Below, one piece after another: positions 10,770 to 22,785 of a stretch of 64,000 nt of DNA (the first letter of the stretch is position 1; every line of letters begins with the position of its first letter). This DNA is from Girardinichthys multiradiatus (taxonomy: Eukaryota > Chordata > Actinopteri > Cyprinodontiformes > Goodeidae): the NCBI RefSeq assembly GCF_021462225.1, contig NC_061804.1, forward strand, positions 38,267,975 to 38,331,974, read 5' to 3'. The notes under the pieces are model-generated. The model had not been told where the DNA came from. It searched no databases and saw only the letters and a program-made list of their open reading frames with translations. The position numbers and the translations under genes were made by a program.

Positions 10770-12251
10770 CAGACCAAAGATTTTGACACACCTTCTCATT
10801 CAAAGAGTTTTCTTTATTGACTTTGAATATTGTAGCTTCACAGTGAAGGCATCAAAACTATGAATTAAAACATGTGGAATCATATACTGAACAAAAAAGT
10901 GTGAAACAACTGAAAATATGTCTTATATTCTAGGTTCTTCAAAGTAGCCACCTTTTGCTTTGATTACTGCTCCGCACACTCTTGGCATTCTGTTGATGAG
11001 CTTCAAGAGGTAGTCACCTGAAATGGTTTTCACTTCCCAGGTATGCCCTGTCAGGTTTAATAAGTGGGATTTCAAGCCTTATAAATGGGGTTGGGACCAT
11101 CAGTTGTGTTGTGCAGGAGGTGGATACAGTACACAGCTGATAGTCCTACTGAATAGACTGTTAGAATTTGTATTATGGCAAGAAAAAAGCAGCTAAGTAA
11201 AGAAAACGAGTGGCCATCATTACTTTAAGATATGAAGGTCAGTCAGTCCGAACAATTGGGAAAACTTTGAAAGTGTGCCCAAGTGCAGTCGCAAAAACCA
11301 TCAAGCTCTACAAAGAAACTGGCTCACATGAGGACCGCCCCAGGAAAGGAAGACCAAGAGTCACGTCTGCTGCGGGCGATAAGTTCATTCGAGTCACCAG
11401 CCTCAGAAATCACAGGTTAACAGCAGCTCAGATTAGAGAACAGGTCAATGCCACACAGAGTTCTAGCAGCAGACACATCTCTAGAACAACTGTTAAGAGG
11501 AGACTGTGTGAATCAGGCCTTCATGATAAAATAGCTGCTAGGAAACCACTGCTGAGGACAGGCAACAAGCAGAAGAGACTTGTTTGGGATAAAGAACACA
11601 AGGAATGGATATTAGACCAGTGGAAATCTGTGCTTTGGTCTGATGAGTCCAAGTTGGTTCCAACCACTGTGTCTTTGTGCGGCGCAGAAGAGGTGAACGG
11701 ATGGACTCTACATGCCTGGTTCCCATCGTGAAGCATGGAGGAGGAGGTGTGATGGTGAGGGGGTGCTTTGCTGGTGACACTGTTGGGGATTTATTCAAAA
11801 TTGAAGGCATACTGAACCAGCATGGTTACCACAGCATCTTGCAGTGGCATGCTATTCCATCCGGTTTGTGTTTAGTTGGACCATCATTTATTTTTCAACA
11901 GGACAATGACCCCAAACACACCTCCAGGCTGTGTAAGGGCTATTTGATCAAGAAGGAGAGTGATGGGGTGCTGCGCCAGATGACCTGGCCTCCACAGTCA
12001 CCGGACCTGAACCCAATCGAGATGGTTTGGGGTGAGCTGGACCGCAGAGTGAAGGCAAAAGGGCCAACAAGTGCTAAGCATCTCTGGGAACTCTTTCAAG
12101 ACTGTTGGAAAACCATTTCAGGTGACTACCTCTTGAAGCTTATCAACAGAATGCCAAGAGTGTGCGGAGCAGTAATCAAAGCAAAAGGTGGCTACTTTGA
12201 AGAACCTAGAATATAAGAAATATTTTCAGTTGTTTCAAGCTTTTTTGTTCA
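10770..12251 (+). mobile_element. Tc1-like transposon with DD38E spacing (Intruder-type), copy 1, right end lost
   Basis: The left terminus starts CAGACCAAAGATTTTGACAC directly after TA at 10768-10769. The terminal repeat is long: 10770-11031 is the inverse of the right-hand sequence 12108-12251, and the right side is cut off at about 12251 within the repeat. The last 36 or so codons of the transposase lie inside the repeat, so the left end carries an inverted copy of the gene's 3' end. A second, more broken copy lies at 32719-35273. The DD38E assignment comes from counting residues in the sequence. The family name is from memory of the literature. Confidence 0.85.
11175..12216 (+). pseudogene. 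DD38E Tc1-like transposase with two frameshifts
   Basis: A DDE transposase gene. The ATG at 11175 begins MARKKQLSKEN and then runs out of frame near 11202 in an A-rich run. The frame 11210-11731 carries the paired-like DNA-binding region and the first catalytic aspartate in LWSDESK. Compared with the other copy at 34991-35010, ten bases are missing just after that motif (about 11654), causing a second frameshift. The frame 11677-12216 carries the second aspartate in FQQDNDPKHTS and the glutamate in SPDLNPIEMVW, with 38 residues between them. The protein ends in YFEEPRI. All three catalytic residues survive but the gene is not translatable as one protein. Confidence 0.9.
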
Positions 12252-12389
12252 TTCATACGGACTGCAGCTGGAGCGAGACCTTCAAGAGCTGCCACGCACA
12301 TATTTATCCAGGACATGGACGACAACTGTGACATTCCCTTATGTTTCTTCAGGGTCTGGAGGAATACTGGAGCGACACAAAATCCAAAT

Positions 12390-12670
12390 TATTTGAGGAG
12401 CAGTGTGACATTTCCACAGTCAGTGATGGCCTGGGATGCCATGTAATCTGCTGGTGTTGGTCCACTGTGCTTTATCAAGTTATGTCGAAGTATGTGAACC
12501 CCTAATGACAGTTGCTAACAGGAAATTCCAGAGCACTTCATGCTTCCTTCTGCTCACAAGCTTTATAGAGATGCTGATTTCACTTTCCAGCAGGACATGG
12601 CCCCTGCCCACACTGTCAGAAGTACCAACATCTTCTTCAAAAACCATGGTATCACCGTGCCTAATTGTTA
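12390..12670 (+). pseudogene. Fragment of another Tc1 transposase, decayed
   Basis: Reading frames here give LLVLVHCALS-like shadows, and in the proper frame pieces equivalent to GVGPLCFIK, HFMLPSA, FQQDMAPAH and NHGITVPN. These align in order with residues about 180-270 of the young DD34E transposase, but nucleotide identity is clearly lower and there are stops. It abuts the broken right end of the DD38E element, so the two were joined by deletion or nested insertion. Confidence 0.75.
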
Positions 12671-12921
12671 AGCAAAAGGAGCTCTGAACAAGTATGGAGT
12701 ACATGTACTGTACACCACAGGGAAATATTTTTATTTTTTTAGACTGACATTTTATGTTGAAATAAATTTTCTTAGTTTTATACCTAAAAAATGTATTCAT
12801 TAAATTGAAATTTCAGCCATTTTGTAAACCCTAGAAATCATTGTAACCTTCTAAACATCTGCCAGAATTAATTACATGACAGCAATAAAGTGATTCTTGA
12901 GTGACTCTTTTTCATTTGTAT

Positions 12922-13994
12922 TTAGGCCCAAGCAGCGAAAGCGCTGCGAAGGCCTATTGTAATCGCAAGATTTCTTTTCATTATTCTTTTGCCTGTTTAT
13001 GTGGCTTTTTGGGGGCCTAAACATTTATGAAAACTTACCAAAATTTGCACAAAGTTGTCCCCAAATTAAAATGTTTGGATTTTAATAGAATTGAAAATGG
13101 GCATGGCCAAACAACATTTGGCCACACTCTACTGCACCCCCTAAAGTGAGATGCCCAAATGGTAAGTTGTAGAGATTTTAAATTTGGTTCACAGGTAGAA
13201 ATCTCCAAATAAAAAAAAAAAGTCTCTTGGAGGTATTACCTGAAAACTACAGGAAGTCGGCCATTTTTGGTCAAAATGTCCTGTTTTTGACTTTCCTACA
13301 TGTCGAACTTTGACAAACTCCTCTTCGGGATTTTGAGCTATCAATTTCAAATTTGGTCAGTATACCCTTAAGGCACGGGGGATTAAAAGTTATCAAACTC
13401 CTGAGTTATTGAGCATGTTTAGGGGAAGTGGCCAGACCATCTTAGTCCAGCCCCCAAAAAATACCTAGTGAAATATTTGGTGGGTGTAATCTAATTCCTC
13501 CACAGTGCCCCCTAGAAGATTTAAAACAAGTCAACCCCAGCCCATGTTTTGACCGAGGAGTATGGAAATCGCTACACATATGTGACTTCTTCAGACCTAC
13601 AAAAAAGTATTTTGAAGCCTCAACATCAGAGTTCTTGCCATAAAAGACAAATGTTTAATAGCTTCCACAAACAAGGTCACAGCTGCACCAAACTTTCTGT
13701 GTCTCATCACAAAACAGTTCTCAGCACAGTCACTTTATCCCCACCAACTTAGAACAGGAATTCATGTGTTCCACTGGTGGATCTCCTCCTTTTACGCTTT
13801 CACTAATACAAGCTTCAAGCTCTGTCCAATGGACCGGGCGGTCATGACAGAGAGTCCAACGTTGATGTCTTGCTGTTTGCACAGTCGGCTCTAAATCACA
13901 AATTGCTTCAAACTGGATATGGATATTTGTCAACCTACAAACAGCTTAATAGGATTACATTAGAATTTGAGTCAACTGTGCCCCCTTGAATAGT
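12922..13994 (+). repeat. Unclassified interspersed repeat, left part, split by the DD36E element
   Basis: It begins at about AGGCCCAAGCAGCGAAAGCG and contains GGCCTAAACAT, TGCCCCCTA-type boxes and repeated TTTGAC/CAAATTTGG phrases, which I associate with a common non-coding teleost repeat. The same style of sequence resumes at 15269 after the DD36E transposon. Reading frames in it are not protein-like. Confidence 0.55.
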
Positions 13995-13996
13995 TA

Positions 13997-15266
13997 CAGG
14001 GGTTGGACAATGAAACTGAAACACCTGGCTTTAGACCAAAATAATTTATTATTATGGTGTAGGGCCTCCTTTTGCGGCCAATACAGCGTCAATTCGTCTT
14101 GGGAATGACATATACAAGTCCTGCACAGTGGTCAGAGGGATTTTAAGCCATTCTTCTTGCAGGATAGTGGCCAGGTCACTACGTGATACTGGTGGAGGAA
14201 AACGTTTCCTGACTCGCTCCTCCAAAACACCCCAAAGTGGCTCAATAATATTTAGATCTGGTGACTGTGCAGACCATGGGAGATGTTCAACTTCACTTTC
14301 ATGTTCATCAAACCAATCTTTCACCAGTCTTGCTGTGTGTATTGGTGCATTGTCATCCTGATACACGGCACTGCCTTCAGGATGCAATGTTTGAACCATT
14401 GGATGCACATGGTCTTCAAGAATGGTTCAGTAGTCCTTGGCAGTGACGCGCCCATCTAGCACAAGTATTGGGCCAAGGGAATGCCATGATATGGCAGTCC
14501 AAACCATCACTGATCCACCCCCATGCTTCACTCTGGGCATGCAACAGTCTGGGTGGTACGCTTCTTTGGGGCTTCTCCACACCGTAACTCTCCCAGATGT
14601 GGGGAAAACAGTAAAGGTGGACTCATCAGAAAACAATACATGTTTCACATTGTCCACAGCCCAAGATTTGCGCTCCTTGGACCATTGAAACCGATGTTTG
14701 GCATTGGCATGATTAACCAAAGGTTTGGCTATAGCAGCCCGGCCGTGTATATTGACCCTGTGGAGCTCCCGACAGACAGTTCTGGTGGAAACAGGAGAGT
14801 TGAGGTGCACATTTAATTCTTCCGTGATTTGGGCAGCCGTGGTTTTATGTTTTTTGGATACAATCCGGGTTAGCACCCGAACATCCCTTTCAAACAGCTT
14901 CCTCTTGCGTCCACAATTAATCCTGTTGGATGTGGTTCGTCCTTCTTGGTGGTATGCTGACATTACCCTGGATACCGTGGCTCTTGATACATCACAAAGA
15001 CTTGCTGTCTTGGTCACAGATGCGCCAGCAAGTTGTGCACCAACAATTTGTCCTCTTTTGAACTCTGGTATGTCACCCATAATGTTGTGTGCATTTCAAT
15101 ATTTTGAGCAAAACTGTGCTCTTACCCTGCTAATTGAACCTTCACACTCTGCTCTTACTGGTGCAATGTGCAATCAATGAAGACTGGCTACCAGGCTGGT
15201 CCAATTTAGCCATGAAACCTCCTACATTAAAATGACAGGTGTTTCAGTTTCATTGTCCAACCCCTG
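13997..15266 (-). mobile_element. Tc1-like transposon with DD36E spacing (Incomer-type), complete
   Basis: A 1270-bp element flanked by TA at 13995-13996 and 15267-15268. The terminal inverted repeats are short and perfect: 31 bp at 13997-14027 and 15236-15266, beginning CAGGGGTTGGACAATG. One transposase gene on the minus strand fills most of it. Size, short repeats and DD36E spacing match what is known of the Incomer family (name from memory). Apart from one stop codon it looks intact, so it is young. Confidence 0.92.
14052..15080 (-). pseudogene. DD36E transposase, 342 codons, interrupted by a single TGA
   Basis: Reading from the ATG at 15078-15080 (MGDIPEFKRGQIVG), one frame runs to 14052. 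The only break is a TGA at codon 218 (plus-strand 14427-14429). N-terminal helix-turn-helix signatures (SVTKTASLCDVSRATVSRV) are followed by a GRKRK basic stretch. The catalytic domain has LFSDESTF, then YQDDNAPIH, then LNIIEPLWG. There are 36 residues between the second aspartate and the glutamate. The stop lies between the first two catalytic residues, in KDY*TILED. A C-to-T change at a CpG (CGA to TGA) would explain it, but that is inference. Termination here would leave only the DNA-binding part, which could act as a repressor. Confidence 0.93.
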
Positions 15267-15268
15267 TA

Positions 15269-15604
15269 TATCTACATGATGCATTATCAGATCTGGACAA
15301 TATATTATGTGCTTCATGGTGAATGGATGTTCAACACATTGGTATGGTCAATTGATGACATCACTTTAGCCCCACCTACTGAGAACAAAGTCAGAGGTTT
15401 TTAGCATGATTGACCCTCTTTCACAGTCTGTAGAGCTTTCAAATGTTGTCTAACAACAGATAATACTTTCAAAGGACATTTTCAAAATACAACAGAAATT
15501 CCCTGTTAATCCTGAACTATGCTGTGGGTTCATGTCTCGGGTATGACACGAGCTTGAGCGCCGCTGAGCTGTGAGACCCGCCTGCAATACTTGCAGCATT
15601 AATT
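15269..15604 (+). repeat. Unclassified interspersed repeat, right part
   Basis: It continues the repeat of 12922-13994 beyond the DD36E insertion, with the GTCTCGGGTATGACACGAGC and GAGACCCGCCTGCAATACTT phrases characteristic of that repeat's end. Confidence 0.5.
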
Positions 15605-16515
15605 TCTAATTGGTTTTCCTATTTTATGAGATATAGGAGAGGTTTTAAGCTATTCATTTGGCAGATTTACCAACAAAATCTTTTCTGACAAAATGTAAAA
15701 TGTGTTGCAGAGATATGAGTAAAGCTTCCTCGTAAATGGGCGATCTTGTTGCATATTTACAGTAGCTTCTCTCTTGCCTTCAAATGATTGTTTAGTGATT
15801 TATTAATACCTTTAAATGTTAGGCACAGGGATGTAGCCTGGGAGGCAAAGAAGCAAAGGAGATGCAATACAGTTATACAGGGGTAAGACATTTGCTACCA
15901 AGGTTTAACCATTCCCATCAAAATCCACTGTCAGCTCTCTGCTTATTAATGCTGCTTTACCTCCTTTAAAGGAAACTGCTGCTTCCTTTCTCCTCTGGAC
16001 TCTTTAATCTCACCCTCTCTGTCTCCGCTGCATTAGAAAGTGTTGTGTAGGAAGATGTAGCAGCAGAGGAAGAGACATAAATGTCAAAGGATAAGGATGT
16101 TGAGACATTCAGCTATGAAATGAAGTCATGTTGATTAGGCAGAAAACATGCCTTACCTTTTGAGCCTTTATATTATTTATTTGTGGATCTCCATTATTAC
16201 ATCACTATAATATGTGATATAATTGTATTAGCTGCATCATTAAAAAGTGCAGACAGGCAGCCTGCTTCAAGATTTGTTCTGAGAAGGATCCTTTTTGGCT
16301 TTATTCTCACGCTAAGCTTTAGGGAATAAATTATATATTTTCGAAGTTAGATGTTGGTTATATTGGAGATTAAGGCCTTGAAACAGACATTAATATACAA
16401 AAGTCAAAACCAGCAATTAATTTTGTGGCGTTTTAACTTAGGAAAGGTGATAGATCCAATTACAATATTTTGCAATGGTATTTATGTCCCTAAATGTTTT
16501 TACATGTCACCTTAC
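15605..16515. other. Unassigned stretch
   Basis: No gene is recognised. AT-rich, without tandem repeats or long frames. Confidence 0.4.
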
Positions 16516-17340
16516 AACTAGAAACTTAGTCGTATATATTTAGGACAAGATGTTGTGTTCCACATGTTTGATGAACCCCATCCATGGCTTATAGCAACCT
16601 TTAAAAGGAACATTTTAGTTTTGTTTTCTTTCTTTCTTCTTGAAGCTCTTCCATAAAAGTCATATTTTTTGATTGCACATCTAATAGTTGTCCTGCCAAC
16701 AGATTGTCCCACCTGAGCTGTGACCTTCTGCAGCTTCTCCAGAGTTACCATGCTCCTCTTGGCTACTTCTCTGGTCAATGCTATCCTCGTCTTGCATGTC
16801 AGTTTAGGTTGACCTGCTTGTTTTGCTAACAGTTTACAGTTGTGCCATATTCTTTCCATTTTGGGATGATGGATTGAACAGTGCTGTGTGAAATATTCAA
16901 AACTTGGTATATTCCTTTATCTAACTCGGCTTTAAAATTCTGCACAGGTTAACCTCTGACCTGTCTGGTGTATTCCTTGGTGCTTATAATGATTTACAGT
17001 ATTAGTTCCCTGATGCTCTCTAGGAAACCTCAGAGGCCTTTATAGCACAACTGTATTTGTGCAGATATTAAGTTACACAAAGGTATTTTAGTAATTAGAT
17101 GATGGCAGCTGGTTGCACTGGGTTTTATTTACAGGCACCAAACTGAATTGGGCTAATTGCAAATGTCATATGGCATGTCATACTTTTTAAACTTTTTAAA
17201 TTCAACAAAACAAAATCTTGAAAACCATGTATCATTTTTCTTCTACTTCACAATTGTGCTCTAATTTATGTTGATCTCTCACAAAAAAATCACTTTAAAA
17301 TAAACTGTGGTTATAACAGATGTATAAATACTTTTGCAGT
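16516..17340 (-). mobile_element. Decayed Tc1-like transposon, transposase on minus strand
   Basis: The minus-strand frame 16518-16859 (113 aa, MERIWHNCKLLAKQ...) contains the KLQKVTAQVGQSVGRTTIRCAI block typical of the N-terminal DNA-binding domain in salmonid-type Tc1 relics, followed by a jump into downstream sequence. 17040-17340 reads as the leader and terminal repeat, ending near AAATACTTTTGCAG. Several indels and stops make it non-functional. Confidence 0.7.
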
Positions 17341-18530
17341 TTTCCTGGTATAGTTCTGCTTATGATGTATATGACAAACAACATGACAAGTGAAACATGA
17401 TTCAAAAGAGGGACTGGTGGAACATTTTGCATTAGATGGCTTGCTGTTTGTTTCACATGTTCAGCATTTGTTTTTGTGATCCACATATTTTTATCCAGCA
17501 TAATTTATTTTCTTACCTTGCACCTCAGATCATTATGTAAATGCCTGTCTACATTTAGCCTGTGATGGGTATGATATGTCTCAGAATGAAAATGAAAGGA
17601 CTATCATTTGGAGCTCACACGATCCTCCACTATTCAGCCTGATGCCTGTCATCATCTTTAGCCTGATCATTTTCTCTTGGCAGCTGACTGCTTTTTACCA
17701 CACTAATAATCCAAGGGAGACATCAACTCAAAGACACACATACAACATATTAAAGCAGAACGTCCACTGACGTCTGACAGGTGTGTTCGTCTCAGGATCA
17801 CTCCTCACGTTGATTTTTGGCAAAGGAAGCGCAGTGAAGGTGTTTGATTCCTCCTGCAGCATGGGGGAGGATGGACGGGAGGGGTAGAGAGGGGCAGCAG
17901 TGAAAATCATTAATTCCAGCCGTTTGCCAGTCAAAGCTTCTGCATTTTTCTACCAGACTGAACATAAACAAACACAATCATGTGCAAATGAGTCCAAATG
18001 AGATGTGACAGTTCTATTGGGCTTAATTTATTAGCAGTGATTATACAGGGCCGCTTTCCGCTGACAGCCAACAGAGACGGCTGAGCGTAAAAAGAAATCA
18101 GCAGCTTTATAAGGTGTGAATATTATTAGAGGTGATTGTTGAAGCTGCTGCCATGATGAGATTCATTAAAGAACTGATGTCTTCAGCCTTTATGGATTAA
18201 ATGGCTTCATGTTTCTCAAGGTGGGGCGGGGTCCAGCTTTCAAGTAAAAATGAACTTTTCAAGCTACAATTTGGGTTTCATGTGCACAGCAGAGATTAAA
18301 TGAGCATTAGGATTTTTATATAATGTTTTAGGACTCCACTAATAGCACGCAGGAGGAAGCCAGCCTAATAACAGTAGAAACAGGGTTTTATGTAACATGA
18401 GTGATGTAAAGATCTTTAGGTCATTCATGTTGCACACAAACTCTGTTTTCTCCCCTTTTGAGGATTTTGGTGCATATTCACACATCTACCCAAATCTTCC
18501 TCTGTTTCACCACATCGCTTAGTTGCTCTG
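17341..18530. other. Unassigned stretch
   Basis: No protein family is recognised, and the frames around 17576-17934 lack any domain signature. Nothing repeated elsewhere in the window was noticed. Confidence 0.4.
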
Positions 18531-18534
18531 TTGA

Positions 18535-18725
18535 GATCTGGAGGCTGTGGAGGCTCAAATCTACTCTGCACACCCAGAACCAAACACGGAGAAGCACCTT
18601 TTAGTTCCTATGCTCCACTAATCTGGAATAAACTCCCAGAAAACTGTAAAAACGCTGAAATCCTAAGTTGCTTTAAATCAAGATTAAAAACTTGTTTACT
18701 TAGAGTGGCCTTTGACCATGGCCAG
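18535..18725 (+). pseudogene. 3' remnant of an L2/Rex1-like LINE reverse transcriptase
   Basis: The plus frame reads RSGG...NLLCTPRTKHGEAPFSS, then APLIWNKLPENCKNA, then CFKSRLKTCLLRVAF. This is the C-terminal tail characteristic of fish CR1/L2-group retrotransposon polyproteins (LWN-LP and FKSRLKT-L motifs). Only the last 60 or so residues remain. An AT-rich region follows, with an A11 run at 18778-18788. Confidence 0.8.
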
Positions 18726-20096
18726 CATGTTATCTGGCAGCTCATGGAAAGAATGTCAGAATGGTGTAATTATTATAAAAAAAAAAAACAGTGTTCAATC
18801 TTTAAAAAAATGGCCACAAATCAACATATTAAAAGTCAAATACTATTTAGTACAATGGTGGGGTTACCAGGAGGAAGGGTTCATCTGACAGCAAATGACA
18901 CTCCTTTCTTATTATTCCAACTGTTTCTGACGTAAACATTTCTGCTGAAAGTGTTTATCTGATATGACTACAGCTCATATTTCTCAAAGGGAAGCTTTTG
19001 TTCCTTCAGTGTTTGGGAAATGTGTCTTATTCATACAGACAGCATTTCTGTGTTTATTAGATGAATAATAATAATATCCATGTATATTTCAAATGGGTGT
19101 CATACACAGGATCCAACCCTCTCTTAAAATTATAGTTCTCTAATTGTATAGTCTTTAAACATTATTTTCCCTGCTTGTATGAGATGGTTTTTGTAGTTCT
19201 GTCATTGGTATATTGCCATTAGTATATCAAGATCCTTTTGGGGATTTGGGGGTTTTGGTTTTGATTTGTGTTTTGATCATTTCTGAGTTCTTTATTATTG
19301 CTTAAAAGGCGATGCAGTATTCAGTGCAGCTCTCAGTGTTCATTATTGCTAGAAATGTGTTTCTATAGTGTTTCATTCCTTTGTATTTAGTTTCTTAGTT
19401 TATTTCAAGTTCTGCTGGATCAGAGTTTGTCTTTTTCCTCTTAATAGTAGTTTATTTGAGTCTAGTTCAGGTTCTTCTGTGTTAAATATTCACCTTCCTC
19501 CATGGCTGTCTGTTTGCCCTCCTCCATAGCTGTTCCTAATCCTTAGATTAGCTCACCTGCATTCAGTGTCACGTGTAAGTTTGCCCTCCATCATCATCCC
19601 TCCAAATTTCATTTTATTTTGGATTTAAAACATTTCATGGTTTTTTGTTCACATTTTTGAATCTTCTTGACCTTGGACACGTTGCTTGTTGTATTATTGA
19701 ACATATTTATTTTGTTCCACTTCTGCCTCCCTTTTGCCTGCATTTGGGTCCTGCACAGCAACCACACCCCTTCTGTGATGGAAAGATGGATTCATAAAAA
19801 CTATTTTATTTTTCATTCTTTTATGACACGCTTTTAAAGTATTGGTAGATAAGTCGTTTTTCTTTTGAATTGCCTGTATTCTTCTCCTTTTCTCAATAGG
19901 AAGCAGATTCATAAAGCTGCAATAAATAAATAAGCATTTATTGGTACATCTTGCACGGGAACTGCGGCTGTGTCTAGTTCAGTGGGTGAAGTCCAAAACC
20001 AATGACCAAAGCAGTGTTCCAGAAACAGGCTAGATTAGCATACAAGCCACACACAAATAGGCCTGATAATAATAAGCAACTTGCACTTTAACCAAT
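18726..20096. other. Unassigned stretch
   Basis: No gene is recognised. 19400-19680 has a pyrimidine-rich texture with TCCTCCATGGCTGT / TCCTCCATAGCTGT near-duplicates, possibly an LTR or repeat end, not classifiable. Confidence 0.35.

Positions 20097-20134
<38 letters not shown>
20097..20134 (+). repeat. (CA)n microsatellite
   Basis: About 19 uninterrupted CA dinucleotides. Confidence 0.97.
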
Positions 20135-20135
<1 letters not shown>

Positions 20136-20449
20136 TGGTCATAACAGAGGTCATACACAAACTGATTAGATCAGAAGAGAGCTCTTCGTGACATTAAAAA
20201 AACTGTGTTGGGTTTACTTTACTAATTTACTAATTTACTAAATTAAACTTCACTATCTTGTTTACGATCAGATCAAATGATCGAACATTAAGTTACTGAG
20301 GGTAAACATAAGGAGTTAAGAGGTGAATCTTCCAACATTAAAGGTGGAAGGCCATAATATATTATGAATAAGGCAAAGTCTAGCTAAATTACCTACTAGC
20401 GATGCTGTACAAAATATAATATAAAAGGGGCTGAATTGTGTTTGGTTAA

Positions 20450-21194
20450 TGTTTTGTCCGGCTGATCTCAAATCAGCCAGGAGTTAGAAGTTGGACTTTT
20501 AAAAGTTTTTCATTCAAAGCAACTGCGGTCTGGGCCTCGCCCGACCACTCTTTGTTCCAGTTTTACTGCTGGAGATTTTCCATTGAGTTCCCGCCTCAGA
20601 GTTTATGACCCTTTGTCAAGATTTGGCCCCACCGTTTCATCAGCTGATCGCTGCGATTGAGACATCAGCACAACAGGAGGATATCTTTCCATTTAACCCA
20701 AATTACACATTTTACCCATAAAACTACTGGTTTGATCTTCATAGACACTAAATGCGCCTATATTTTTATTTTATTATTATTGTTATGTAGTCATTTTTAT
20801 TCCCTTTGTGCAGAACAGTGCTTGTTAGTTAGGTGTAGGTTTTTGGACCAGAATAATGGTATATCAGGATTATTTGGCTTCAATAAATCTTCATATATAT
20901 AATTAAGAGAAGCGCTTGTGTTTATTTCGTGCAAGAGTGATTTATCTGTCAAAACAAGGTCGAAGTTCCCTCACCTTCGGTGAAGTCGTTGAATAAACAG
21001 TGACAGTTGGTGGTGTGGTTAATAATTTGTAATTATTAAAGAGCTTTGAGCCCATAATCACAACACCAGAGGAAATCTCTGATTTCTATTCGTAAGTAAT
21101 AAGTTTTGGTTAAGAAATAAAAAAATTTCAAATTATGATTTTTTAATTATAATTCTTGATGAATATTAATTAATCAATAATCATAATCCTTACA
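20450..21194 (-). repeat. LTR-like repeat family Y, copy 1
   Basis: Read on the minus strand it starts TGTAAGGATTATGATTATTG and ends GGACAAAACA, the TG...CA form of a long terminal repeat, 745 bp. The second copy is 39013-39850 on the plus strand, homologous along its length with indels. Shared landmarks include GACCAGAATA, TTTGATCTTCATAGAC and GCCAGGAGTTA. There are no coding motifs. No matching target duplication is visible at either copy, so the solo-LTR interpretation is provisional. Confidence 0.65.
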
Positions 21195-22783
21195 TTTGTA
21201 TTTTGTGCTGTGTTTTCTCTCTCCTGCCGGGTGTGACTGACAATTGAAGCCGCAACAGGTGTTTCTCATTTCAGCCCAATCACTGGTGCTTCATAAGGAG
21301 CTGGAACCTGGAGGGAGGTGTCATCTTGTCGTCTCTACCAGCGTGGTAACCTGGCCGTGTTCTGCAGTTCTCTGCATTTCCTAAAGCCTGCTCTAACTTA
21401 GTTTCTTGTCCTGCTTTGCAGATCTGATCATTCTGTGACAGTGTCCTGGATTCCAAGCTCCTGCTCTCTGTATTCATGCTCTGGCGAGTTTTGGAACAAA
21501 CTCCCTCCTGCTCCAGCCATGAGTCTCCCTCCTTTCCTACCTCCAGCCCCTCAACTCTGAGATCACCTCGTGAAAACACCAAACCATTACTCACCTGCCT
21601 GTCCACCCTCCAACACCGTGTGCTTAGTTTAAGCACTGCCACTGAAGGATCACAAAGGGAGAATGTCAGCACTGTGAATCTCCATGCTACTCCTCCTGCC
21701 AAATTCAGCCTCTGTGGGGAAGACTTACCACCTCCAACAAGCCATCATCCACCACCAACAGTAAGCTGACATCAGTCCTACCCTGCACTACTCTTCATAA
21801 CTTCCTCCGAACAACAATAACCTCTCCTGTCCTCCTCAGTGCAGATCCCTCTGGCAGATCCAGTCCGAGATAAGTCTCATTCTGGTTATGTTACAAATAT
21901 ATTGTTAAAACGGCTGTTCTGCCTCTCTAATTGTTGCCATAATCAGTCATTAAAATAATCATTATGGCATCAATAGGTTAACTAGAAAATACTGTGACTA
22001 TTGTTTGTTTATAAATTTATTTGAAAGGGACATGCATATTATTAGACATCAGCAACAGATACAGAAGTAAACATGTCTGAGTTAACAATACAGATAATTT
22101 TTACCCATTTCCTCCTAGCAGGTAACAATTACAAATTATAAATTTATACAACAGCTAATTGATGCAGAAAAATAAAGGGCCTGGTTTAAAAACTCCATTT
22201 GTTTTGGAAAGATGCAGATTCAACATGGTTGGTATTGAAGTTGCATTACAATTTGCTGGAAATTCAAAAAAGGTAAAAGGCATCCAATGAATCAGACCAG
22301 TCTTGCCACCTGGAGGAGATCCAAATTGGACATCTTACATCTTACTAATAACAGCAACAAACAATACACACCCTGTACATGCATGAGGTAACAGTTTTAC
22401 ACATACAGTTCAAAACCAATTAAATCTCATGGTACGGTAAAGAGCAGAACATTAGATGAAGTGCATGCACATACATACACTATATATAAAAATGCAACAA
22501 ACGACACCAATGTGCCTAGGCATAGCCTACCAACTGGTTTATTCCACTACTAACATATATATTTAACCTTTCATTACCACTGTAACATTGCTCATATCAG
22601 TATTAGCGAAGCTTAACTTTTGAGCCACATGGTCCTCAGTTTCAACCACAGCCTCAGAAGCAGCAGCTGGTCCCTCATCATGTCCAGAGGATGTCACTGA
22701 GGATGCGAGATAAAGTTAGCTCATGTAGGCAGTTAATTAAGCTGTTCAGAGTTAGACTGAAGCTAATCTAAACTCATATAACA
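21195..22783. other. Unassigned stretch
   Basis: No gene is recognised. 21230-21880 is GC-richer, pyrimidine-rich and could be a repeat leader; its frames on both strands (21280-21769) carry no domain motif. 22010-22600 resembles the 3' part of some retroelement (TTTGAAAGGGACATGCATATT), not assignable. Confidence 0.35.
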
Positions 22784-22785
22784 TA

